Source of the DNA: VYFG01 sp965203365
Lineage (GTDB): Bacteria; Pseudomonadota; Gammaproteobacteria; Arenicellales; Poriferihabitantaceae
Direction of reading: 5' to 3'
DNA length: 64,000 nt
NCBI GenBank assembly: GCA_965203365.1
Contig: OZ241878.1
Coordinates: 3,596,001 to 3,660,000 of the forward strand
This document shows positions 45,435 to 53,411 of this stretch, piece after piece. Both the position numbers and the translations under genes were made by a program. The number at the start of each line of letters is the position of its first letter. Position 1 is the stretch's first letter. Below the pieces are notes generated by a model. That model saw nothing but the letters and a program-made list of their open reading frames with translations. It did no database searches and was not told where the DNA came from.

Positions 45435-45791
45435 TCATGAATTCGTCATTTCAATACCCGGATGGAAATTGATCTCCAATGTACATGGACATGTATTCCT
45501 GATCAGGAAACAGGCAAGATCCACACGATCCCTTGATCTTGAAAGGAAATAAATTTCGATTGCATCGAATGGACTGGAAGTTCGGCGTAAGCTATGGTCG
45601 AAGGCAAATATTTTGCTATTCCATGCAACTTGATCGTGTGGAATTTGCATGAAGTCGGGATTTGATTGCGCGATTCCCGGGTTGCGCAGATAAGAGCATA
45701 TCGCGCAATATATTGTTGCCTGATTTATTGGATTTTGCTTGAATCTGCCATATAATTGCGCAATAGTGTTTTGCGCAACAAAGGAAAGAAC
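45435..45791. other. AT-rich upstream region of the second Fic gene
   Basis: About 350 bases, clearly more AT-rich than its surroundings. It contains five TTGCGC/GCGCAA elements (see the separate entry) and probably the promoter of the Fic gene. A 148-codon frame on the opposite strand is interpreted as chance. Confidence 0.5.
45666..45778. promoter_or_regulatory. Cluster of TTGCGC(AA) operator-like elements
   Basis: TTGCGC at 45666 and 45682, GCGCAA at 45703, and two full palindromes, ATTGCGCAAT (45755-45764) and TTGCGCAA (45771-45778), six bases apart and 13 bases before the Fic start. The last two would block the ribosome site or promoter if bound. The N-terminal winged helix of the adjacent Fic protein is an obvious candidate binder; that is inference. 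Confidence 0.65.
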
Positions 45792-47180
45792 GTGGCCAGA
45801 CGCATCGCCGAAAGAGACCTGCAAGCGATTATCAACGTAGTAACCGGCTACCGCGACGGCCTGTCGGCACAGCAGATTCATGAAGAACTAAACAAGGCCA
45901 TCGCTTTGCGCACGTTGCAGTATCGCCTCAAGCATTTGGTTGAAAGCGGCAAGCTTATGCAGGAAGGCGAGGCAAGGGCCACCAAATACATTATTCCCTC
46001 AGCAGTCGAGGCTGCCGACACTCTCGAAGCGCACGGCTATCTGATGCCCATCTCAAAAGCTGGCGCCGCTATACGGATATATGTCGGGCAGCCGCCGCAA
46101 AAACGCAAACCGGTTGGCTATGATCGGGCCTTTCTCGATTCTTATCATCCCAACGAAACCTCCTATCTTTCGGGCGACGAGTGTGCGCATCTGCATGAGA
46201 TCGGCAAGCCGCAGATCGCGGAACAACCTGCCGGCACCTATGCCAGGCAGATACTAAACCGCCTGCTTATTGATCTGTCCTGGAACTCAAGCCGTCTGGA
46301 GGGCAATACCTATTCTTTGCTCGATACCAAGCGCCTGATCGATTTCGGCCAGGTCGCCGAAGGCAAGGATCAGCTCGAAACACAGATGATCCTGAACCAT
46401 AAGGACGCAATCGAGTTTCTGGTTACCAGCGCCGATGCGATTGGGTTCAATCGCTACACGATCCTGAACCTGCACGCGATGCTCGCCAACAACCTGCTTG
46501 CCGGTCCGGACGCGCCAGGCCGGTTGCGGCAGATTGCGGTTGGCATTGAACGGTCGGCATTCCATCCGCTCGAAGTCCCGCAGATGATCGAGGAGTTTTT
46601 CGATCAGATACTTGCTTCGGCAGAAGCAATCGAAGACCCGTTCGAGCAAGCCTTCTTCGTCATGGTTCAGCTTCCGTATTTGCAGCCCTTTGACGATGTG
46701 AACAAACGCGTCTCGCGCCTGTCTGCCAACATCCCGCTGATCAAGGCCAATCTGTCGCCGCTGTCATTCGAGGATGTTCCGAATGACCTCTATACGCAGG
46801 CGGTTCTCGGTGTTTATGAACTCAATCAGATCGGCCTGCTCAAGGATGTTTTCATCTGGGCATATGAACGTTCAGCGGCCCGCTATGCCGCAGTCCGGCA
46901 ATCGCTTGGCGAGCCTGATCCTCTTAGACTCCGCTACCATAATGAGCTACGCGAGATCATCGGCAGTGTTGTCCGCCAGGCCATGGGGCGCAAGGATGCC
47001 GCTGCCCATATCGCCGATTGGACAGATGGGAATATCGTCGCCGAAGACCGCGAAGCCTTCCGCGAAATGGCGGAGACCGAGCTTCTCAGTTTGCATGAAG
47101 GCAACTTTGCGCGTTACCGCATAAAGCCATCCGAATTCCAGGCATGGCAGGAAGCCTGGTCTGAAAAGACATTCACATAG
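45792..47180 (+). CDS. Fic-family protein with N-terminal winged helix and altered active-site motif
   Basis: A 462-residue protein. Residues 1-70 are a winged helix-turn-helix (ARRIAERDLQAIINVVTGYR...LRTLQYRLKHLVESGKL), the middle is a Fic-type helical domain with SSRLEGNTYS (S/T-x3-EG inhibitory-type motif), and the active-site region reads LQPFDDVNKRVSRLS where HPFxxGNGRxxR is canonical. Thus the catalytic His is Gln298 and the two glycines are changed, while Phe, Asp, Asn and Arg remain. Similar Fic proteins with QPFxDVNKRxSR are known, so the change is family-wide rather than decay. It may use another chemistry or act only as a regulator. GTG 45792 with AAGGAAAG before it is preferred over a TTG 36 bases upstream. 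Confidence 0.87.
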   Translation: MARRIAERDLQAIINVVTGYRDGLSAQQIHEELNKAIALRTLQYRLKHLVESGKLMQEGEARATKYIIPSAVEAADTLEAHGYLMPISKAGAAIRIYVGQPPQKRKPVGYDRAFLDSYHPNETSYLSGDECAHLHEIGKPQIAEQPAGTYARQILNRLLIDLSWNSSRLEGNTYSLLDTKRLIDFGQVAEGKDQLETQMILNHKDAIEFLVTSADAIGFNRYTILNLHAMLANNLLAGPDAPGRLRQIAVGIERSAFHPLEVPQMIEEFFDQILASAEAIEDPFEQAFFVMVQLPYLQPFDDVNKRVSRLSANIPLIKANLSPLSFEDVPNDLYTQAVLGVYELNQIGLLKDVFIWAYERSAARYAAVRQSLGEPDPLRLRYHNELREIIGSVVRQAMGRKDAAAHIADWTDGNIVAEDREAFREMAETELLSLHEGNFARYRIKPSEFQAWQEAWSEKTFT

Positions 47181-48650
47181 ATGTTCGCCCGGCGCGGCCT
47201 ACTCACGTTATCGGTCAATCGCCTTTCAGATGTTCCGTCTCGCTTTCCTGCTTTCTCAACCCTGACGCTTGATTAGCCGGACGCGCCGGTCGGTCAATGG
47301 TCTACCGGCAACATCCGTGTTGGCCGTTACCCGGCTACTCCGATGACTGTCGGGCTCGTTCGCCCGGCTCATCTTCTCCACGTCTTGAGAAACCCCGGCG
47401 AAAGGGGATAAACATGGAACTCTTGACCAAAAGCCAAATCCGGCAGGCTCTTGCCGAATAGGGCAGGGCCGAGTGACCTCAGCTCTTTGGGTTTCACGGT
47501 CAAAACGAGAGTCCTCGGAAGTGATGATGTGCTCCCCAACGTGCTCTCAGTGAGGGTCAGAGTTTTTCCGGCTTCGATCAGCAGCACGGGCAGTCCTGTA
47601 GATCAATCGTCATCCTCCAACAGGTGCTTCATCTGGCGCTGGACGGTTTCCAGCGACGGCAGGTCCTTTTCGTCGAATTCCTGTGACGCGGCCTTGTGTG
47701 CATCGAAGGCCAGCACATTGCGCGGCGTTTCGGGGTTGGCCGCATGAAGTTCGCGCACCAAGGCCTTGATGCGGGGTCATGCGGCCTTGCGCGGGCCAAC
47801 CGCGCTGTTCTTTGCCGTCCGCATTTTTGCTGCGGGGATGGACGAGACGGGGTGCGGGCCGTGCTGGTTGAAGAGATAGCGTTGGTTTCACCTGCTGAAG
47901 AAATGCCGGCAGGTCATAGCACTTGTAGCTCATCTAGCCTCGATTCCCAAGTAACGATTCCCATGTGACATTTTCATGCGGAATGCGGCTTCCTTGAACA
48001 CTGAATCGGAATGCGGAACCGTGGTCAAGGGCGGCATCACGGTCGGTATTTCACCGGCCCCCTAGTGTGCATCAAGCTCAATTTCCGATCCGTCGAGTGG
48101 TGTCTGCTTGGTCTGCGCACTCCCGTCCACAGGTCGCGCCGATGTCCGTCCCCGCGTAGCGGGGGTACCGTAGCATGTCCGAAGGGCGCCAGACGCCCCA
48201 TGGAGCCTCGAACCGACAGCTTCGGCCAAACGCGTCCCGTTCGACCGAACCGGCAAAATTCGGGGAGACCATCAATCAGGGTCCTTGATCGGCGAAGATG
48301 CACGGATTGGGGCCGGATTCGGATCCAATCCGACGGTTTTTCAACCCGTCGAAACGAAACAATCCGGGGTGAGGGGGGAGAGCAGACACGACGTAACGGT
48401 TCACCGGCCATCTCTGACCGGGCGTGGTCAGGTTTCGGTTCCGTCGACCGGCGCTGGCTTGCGTTCACGCGGCCATCGTCTCATCGGTCAATCCTCAAGG
48501 CCGGGTTCGGTCGGGGCGGCCGCCGGGTCTTTTCCGGATCGGTTCGCGGCCCTGCCACCTCGCAGGCGGCGATGATGCGTGGCCTCTTCTGCGGCGCATG
48601 TCAGTCATTTGTCGTTGACACTCGCAGTGGGACTGCAAACCGATTTTTTT
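47181..48650. other. Gene graveyard: plasmid/ICE-like fragments
   Basis: About 1.5 kb with no intact gene. At 47413 a frame opens MELLTKSQIRQALAE and stops at a TAG, recalling the start of DUF2958 proteins of conjugative plasmids. On the minus strand 47601-47778 reads IKALVRELHAANPETPRNVL...ETVQRQMKHLLEDDD with a normal stop, the tail of an unrecognised protein. The 311-codon plus-strand frame at 48011-48946 is Arg/Gly/Ser-rich, crosses an IS30 end and is not credible. GC is high in 48.1-48.6 kb. Confidence 0.5.
47601..47778 (-). pseudogene. 3' remnant of an unrecognised gene
   Basis: Fifty-nine codons (IKALVRELHAANPETPRNVL AFDAHKAASQ...) with codon use like a real gene and a proper stop, ending in a charged tail LLEDDD. 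Upstream the frame is lost. I do not recognise the family; it is probably the end of a plasmid-borne or conjugation-related protein. Confidence 0.4.
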
Positions 48651-48670
48651 CTTCAGAGTGGCACGGGGGG
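48651..48670. repeat. Solitary IS30 right-end inverted repeat
   Basis: CTTCAGAGTGGCACGGGGGG is the right end of the IS30 copies in this window, but no transposase sequence adjoins it. It is a leftover of an excised or deleted copy and marks an old junction. Confidence 0.8.
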
Positions 48671-49210
48671 TTGAAACGATTCAGACCGAAACCTCGATCG
48701 AATGTTGGTCTCGGTGGTTGCGTCCCCCCGCAACCAAAATTACCAATAAACGCAATAAGTTATGAAAAACGCCCGTTGAACCAAGGCGGACATTTTTGCG
48801 TCCGGGTACCACATCGGTACCACCTGATATCAAATTTCAGCCAAGCCAACGAACATCGCTGCGCTACGCTCTCGCTGTCGTCGTCTTCTGATCAACGAAG
48901 AATTACATTCGACTCGCTGAATCGATTCAAACTAGACAGACTCTAACTGCGATCGCTGCATGGCGGCCAGCGGCGCGGCCTGCCGGAATAGTTCGATCAC
49001 GGGTATCCCTTCGACATCCGGATGAACCAAGGGTCGAAGCACTTCATCTAGGGCCGGGGGTTCGAACCACGGCAGCGGGAACCGATCCTCCGCCTCCAGG
49101 TCGAGGCCTTCAGTCTCGACAGCCCCTGCCATCAAGGTCCATCCCGATGGCCCGGAGGCGCGAAAAAAGGAGCCGATCAGGAGATTTTTCGCTTTTCCTG
49201 CACACTGATT
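48671..49210. other. Region upstream of the AbiE pair
   Basis: About 540 bases. The minus strand from about 49178 to 48932 reads AGAVETEGLDLEAEDRFPLP ...VHPDVEGIPVIELFRQAAPL with gene-like codon use and ends at a normal stop, so it is probably the 3' end of a truncated gene of unknown family. Nothing else is seen. Confidence 0.35.
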
Positions 49211-49259
49211 TGTGACAAAATGTCGGAAGTCAGAGTCTAACAACCGACATTTTGTCACA
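49211..49259. promoter_or_regulatory. AbiE operator: perfect 16-bp inverted repeat
   Basis: TGTGACAAAATGTCGG at 49211-49226 and CCGACATTTTGTCACA at 49244-49259 are exact complements with a 17-base spacer. The right arm ends on the first base of the abiEi start codon. AbiEi antitoxins are known to repress their own operon by binding inverted repeats, so this is the likely operator. Confidence 0.85.
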
Positions 49260-49885
49260 TGAGTGCTACAGACGAGATATCGCAGAAGGATCGAGCCGTC
49301 GAGCTTCTCAAGGAGCGCGGCACTATGCGTCGCATTGAGCTGAGCGAGGCCGGAGTCCACCCGGAAACACTTTCGCGACTAGTGGAAGAGGGTGTACTCA
49401 CCCGGGTTTCCCGCGGCCTCTATCAGTTCACCGACGCCGATGTCACGGCGCCGCATGACTTGGCCAACGTCGCGAAGCGCGTACCGAAAGGGGTCATCTG
49501 CCTAATCTCCGCCCTCCAGTTCCATGAACTCACGCTCCAAACGCCAAGCCGAGTCTGGGTCGCTATCGGCCCAAAGGCACGGAAACCCAAGATCGAATAT
49601 CCGCCAACCCGCATCGTGCGGTTCGGGGAGCAGGTGCTTTCGCTCGGCGTTGAGAACCACACGATTGACGGCGTCTCGGTTCCGATCTTCAACTCTGCCA
49701 AAACGGTAGTGGACTGTTTCCGGTTCAGGAATCGCGTCGGTTTCGACGTTGCGCTAGAGGGTCTCCACAACATCGTAAAGTCGGGCAAAGCCAAGCCAGC
49801 AGAGATCGTTGGATATGCCCGCGACACCCGCATCTGGTCCGTCCTGCGGCCCTACCTCGAAACGGTGGTCGCCGATGGCGCATGA
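49259..49885 (+). CDS. abiEi: AbiEi-family type IV antitoxin
   Basis: A 208-residue protein. Residues 1-60 form a winged helix (RAVELLKERGTMRRIELSEA; LVEEGVLTRVSRGLYQ) and the rest is the AbiEi C-terminal domain (VPKGVICLISALQFHELT; RVWVAIGP; VPIFNSAKTVVDCFRFRNRV GFDVALEGL). It neutralises the AbiEii toxin and represses the operon. The mRNA appears almost leaderless with respect to the operator: the inverted repeat runs into the start codon and no ribosome site is visible, which may itself limit expression. It overlaps abiEii by 11 bases. Confidence 0.9.
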   Translation: MSATDEISQKDRAVELLKERGTMRRIELSEAGVHPETLSRLVEEGVLTRVSRGLYQFTDADVTAPHDLANVAKRVPKGVICLISALQFHELTLQTPSRVWVAIGPKARKPKIEYPPTRIVRFGEQVLSLGVENHTIDGVSVPIFNSAKTVVDCFRFRNRVGFDVALEGLHNIVKSGKAKPAEIVGYARDTRIWSVLRPYLETVVADGA

Positions 49886-50798
49886 AGGGAAGAACATCGC
49901 CGCGTCGGTACGTGCACGGCTTCAAAACGTCGCTCGGGTGAAACAAGCGAACTTTCAGCAGATGCTTACGCGCTACGCGCTGGAACGGCTTCTCTTCCGC
50001 TTGAGCGTTTCTCCTCACAAGGACAGGTTCGTTCTCAAGGGCGCCATGCTTTATGCCGCTTGGCTTGATGACCCCTTCAGAACGACGCGCGACCTGGATT
50101 TTCTCGCTTTCGGCGAGCGCGAAGCCGAGCGTCTTGCAGAAATCTTCCGCGACATTTGTGTCCAAACGGTAGAGGACGACGGGCTGAGTTTTGATGCCGA
50201 GCATCTTGCTACAGAGACAATTCGCGAGGATCAAACTGATGGAGGCATTCGATTGAGAACGTCGGCGCGTCTTGGCACTGCCGTCATCCCGGTCCAGATC
50301 GACATCGGTTTCGGTGACGTTGTAACGCCCGGCCCATCGGAACTCGAATATCCGGTTCTTCTCGACCAACCAGTGCCCAAGCTAAACGCTTATCCACGCG
50401 AAACTGTGGCCGCGGAAAAATTTGAGGCCATGGTCGCGCTCGGTCTTGCGAATAGCCGGATGAAAGACTTCTACGACCTTCTGGCGATGTCGCGGCTCTT
50501 TACCTTCGAAGGTGCGACGCTCTCCGCGGCAATCCGCGCCACCTTCGAGAGGCGCACAACGCCAATTCCACGTGCACACCCGCCGTCCTTAACTCCTGCC
50601 TTCTCTGAGGATCCCATGAAAGTGCAGCAGTGGCGGTCTTTCCTAGCCCGCGAGCCACTGCTGATCGATGAGCCGAACTTAAAAAAGGTAGTCAGTGAGG
50701 TCGACGACTTCGTCATGCCAGCTGCTTGTGGCGCAATCGATATCGATAGTACGCCCGGCGACTGGTCTCCCGAGAGCGGTTGGAGCTCATCGCCATGA
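49875..50798 (+). CDS. abiEii: AbiEii-family nucleotidyltransferase toxin
   Basis: A 307-residue toxin. The nucleotidyltransferase motif is present: FVLKGAMLYAAW followed by RTTRDLDFLAFG, with the catalytic Asp residues in DLDF, and later the AEKFEAMV...SRMKDFYDLLAM block that is diagnostic of AbiEii. Relatives transfer nucleotides, for some to the tRNA acceptor end, and arrest growth, giving phage resistance by abortive infection. The start ATG 49875 lies inside the 3' end of abiEi, so translation is coupled. The frame is intact. Confidence 0.9.
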   Translation: MAHEGKNIAASVRARLQNVARVKQANFQQMLTRYALERLLFRLSVSPHKDRFVLKGAMLYAAWLDDPFRTTRDLDFLAFGEREAERLAEIFRDICVQTVEDDGLSFDAEHLATETIREDQTDGGIRLRTSARLGTAVIPVQIDIGFGDVVTPGPSELEYPVLLDQPVPKLNAYPRETVAAEKFEAMVALGLANSRMKDFYDLLAMSRLFTFEGATLSAAIRATFERRTTPIPRAHPPSLTPAFSEDPMKVQQWRSFLAREPLLIDEPNLKKVVSEVDDFVMPAACGAIDIDSTPGDWSPESGWSSSP

Positions 50799-50897
50799 AT
50801 AACCAGCGTGGCGTACTACCAGTTCAGGTCGAGAGCCTTCAGCCAACAAAGCTGTAGCGTATCTCAAGATTTTCATCAGATCGAAACAGTCTTTATG

Positions 50898-51268
50898 GAA
50901 GGGCGGATCAACCGCCAGCCCTGGAAGGTGCTGGGGTATCGAACCTCTCAAGAGGTCTTCACCGCCGTCGCCCCGCCCTGAAGGCGGTCATTCCTCTCCC
51001 CTCCCCTGCCTTTCCAGAAGCCCGTATTCGACGGGCAGGGCCCCGCTCGGCCGAAGCCCGCCTGACACGGCCCGAGCGGGCCCTGGCGTCGTGAAATCGC
51101 CTCGGTCAGACTCCCTGGCGTCGAGATGGATGTCATTGATGACCGACATCAGCTCCTTTCAGCCCCTGGGAGGGCTGAATGGTCCGGTCGCCGCCGTGCT
51201 CCCTTCCTTCGGGGGATGCCCTCATGCCGGGAGCGGGGCGAGTGTGGCACTTCAGACTGGAAGTGGGG
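50898..51268 (+). mobile_element. IS30-family element fragment D, opposite orientation
   Basis: The last 28 codons of an IS30 transposase on the plus strand (EGRINRQPWKVLGYRTSQEV, stop at 50979-50981) followed by the element's non-coding end and its inverted repeat GGCACTTCAGACTGGAAGTG-GGGG. The rest of the element is gone. It is inverted relative to copies A, B and C. Confidence 0.88.
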
Positions 51269-51448
51269 GCATTGAGTACCTGAAAATTCGGGAAATTGAC
51301 GTTTCCCTGCTGATTCGGGAATAGCGGAGCGATGTGTTCTGATTGGGCCTGTGTGAGTTCCACGGATGTGATCTTCCCTGTAGCTCCAGTCAAAAGTGAG
51401 GGAGAATGAGTGGATCATATTTCCATGAAAATGTGTTAACACTCCTTA

Positions 51449-51653
51449 ATCGTGGCGCTCACGGAGTGTCCGTGGTGCCTCGACTTGCGTTGTTTCTTCA
51501 GCCGCTACAAAGCAACCATTGCGTGACCGTCACGATCATGAACACCACTATCGATACCAGGTCAGTTGGCAGGCAATCCAGCGCTGAGTGGCAAATCGCC
51601 ATTCAGCCAGTGTGGCAGCCGATGTTAAGTCCATGTGATTGGGCGATATTTCG
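51449..51653. repeat. Dispersed repeat R1, copy 2
   Basis: Direct repeat of 42477-42682, roughly 85-90% identical by eye. It starts about 180 bases after the end of IS30 fragment D, whereas copy 1 ends about 250 bases before the end of IS30 copy B, so both copies flank IS30 sequence. Confidence 0.75.
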
Positions 51654-53138
51654 TGAGGGTTGCCAGATGTTTTGAATTTCGAAGCATGCACTCGAACCTT
51701 TCCCTCTGTCTTGATGCACCGAAAAGAGCATATGGACTCATTTGTGATCCTTTTTCTTCGCCCAGCTTCTCATCGCTACCAAGTGGCCCGGTTCCCTGTT
51801 AGTCAATCTGGCTTGTCAATACCGAATATTCACTCTCTTCAGATTTCTGATTCCGTCTTCTTTGCATAAATCTTCGGCATTCTCTACCTATTAGGTGACC
51901 CTTCGAATTAGGAGTTCGATGATAAAGCGTTTCAGGATCATCGTGCTTAAGCAGGAACGAGACCACACTCTTACTATCGGGATTGTGAAATTGATTGCGA
52001 TGCTACGCGGATTGCACGGGATAAATCTCCGGGTGGTCAATTGCATGGTGAACGACCTTCTTAAGCATTTTCGTGCCTTGGTCAAAGTGGGGTCGGAAGG
52101 CTCGTCTATCTCCTCTTTCTTTGCATATAAGCTGGACACTCCGCCAATTCCTGTAACGATTCTTTTAACCAGACACCGGAGTTCTGCAGCGTGGTAACAA
52201 ATCCGAAAGAGATAATCCGAGAAGAAGCCGAGCTGTTTACCTTGAACTGCAGTTCGCTGGTGTTACGAATGCGTAAATTACCAGGAGCTCGATCAATCGT
52301 AGTCATCGACTAATGATTATGTGGCGTGAGCAACTCCTGGGATCGAAGGCTGTATTGGCGTTTCCAAAAGAGTCGCCTTGAGAGTCAAGCGGCGGATCTT
52401 GGTGATGGTCTGCCATGGCAGATTGACCTACAGATTGTATAAGTGAAAGATTTGGACTGGCACTATGTGGATTCTCCCAGGCGATATGCATGTTATCGGC
52501 GATCGTCCGTGAGATGGCAGCAAGATGGGTTCAATAATCGCGGGAAACGAAGCTATTCGACTGCAGGCTGGCGAGAGAATATGGCTTTAAAATTCTCATC
52601 AGATTTGACATGCAAGCTTTTATTACTGCGTTCATACTGAGCATGGTACTTAAGTGAGTCGACATAGGTTGCAACTCGGAAGAACTCATCGAAATCATGT
52701 CGGCTTCCTCAAGGGTCAAGAGTATCCATCATCATACCCAACACACTCTGAAACGAAAAGACCTGACAATAGGAAACCGCATGCGGGACACACCGACTGA
52801 AAATACCTCTCAGTGGGTTCCCTGCTGCGATGCGGCTTCATATGATATCAATGGGGACCCATAAAAAGCCATGTCATGATCACTGAATGGGGCTAATGGC
52901 GAGTGTCTTTAGGCAGATACTGCTTCGCTTTTTGGTGTTCTGATGGCTGATCATAGCGGGGGCATTAGTGCGGTCAATACCATTTTGACTCCATGACTGG
53001 AGCGAGGGCTGTATGACCCGATTGGTTTTTTGGATGTGTCTTGGTATGAGTTGGTCCTGTCCGACTAGAATCTAGCCTTGGTCGGTGCTGCTGAAGTAGT
53101 TTCCGACCTGTTGGCCCTCACAGGGCAGTGGCATGCTA

Positions 53139-53197
53139 CAATCGGAGAAGTCAAGTGGGATCATGTTGAGTTAAGAACGGTGCTCAAAAATAAAGAG
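53139..53197. repeat. Dispersed repeat R2, copy 2
   Basis: Partner of 42807-42864. Here the frame reads IGEVKWDHVELRTVLKNKEV and ends at a TGA about 15 bases later, probably the tail of a decayed gene. Confidence 0.65.
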
Positions 53198-53411
53198 GTT
53201 CTTGTGCCTTGAGATGTTGCAGACTGTTCACTACCGCCTGTGGTACATTGGCGACGAAAGCCAAGCAGAACGAATGGGGAGTCGTGTTCCGTTCGAGGCA
53301 TGCGCATGTGACACTATGAGATGAGCCCGCCTACATCACAAACTACCACCAGATGGACTCATTCAAAATCCTGCAGCGGAGTGTGTACTGATCACTGTGG
53401 ATAAGCGAATA

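Larger units (their letters stand above)
51269..53396. other. AT-rich debris upstream of the type I restriction operon
   Basis: About 2.1 kb with no intact gene. It contains second copies of repeats R1 (51449-51653) and R2 (53139-53197). Between them, short frames on both strands are open for 60-100 codons; on the minus strand near 52105-51895 RAFRPHFDQGTKMLKKVVHH is gene-like but interrupted. I see no complete gene, RNA or terminal repeats. Confidence 0.5.

Noticed and set aside
45435..45881. 148-codon minus-strand frame upstream of the second Fic gene
   Set aside because: Covers the operator cluster and the Fic start; no ribosome site or family features.
48011..48946. Open frame of 311 codons on the plus strand
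   Set aside because: Arg/Gly/Ser-rich composition, no ribosome site, runs through an IS30 inverted repeat and matches no family; typical chance frame in GC-rich DNA.
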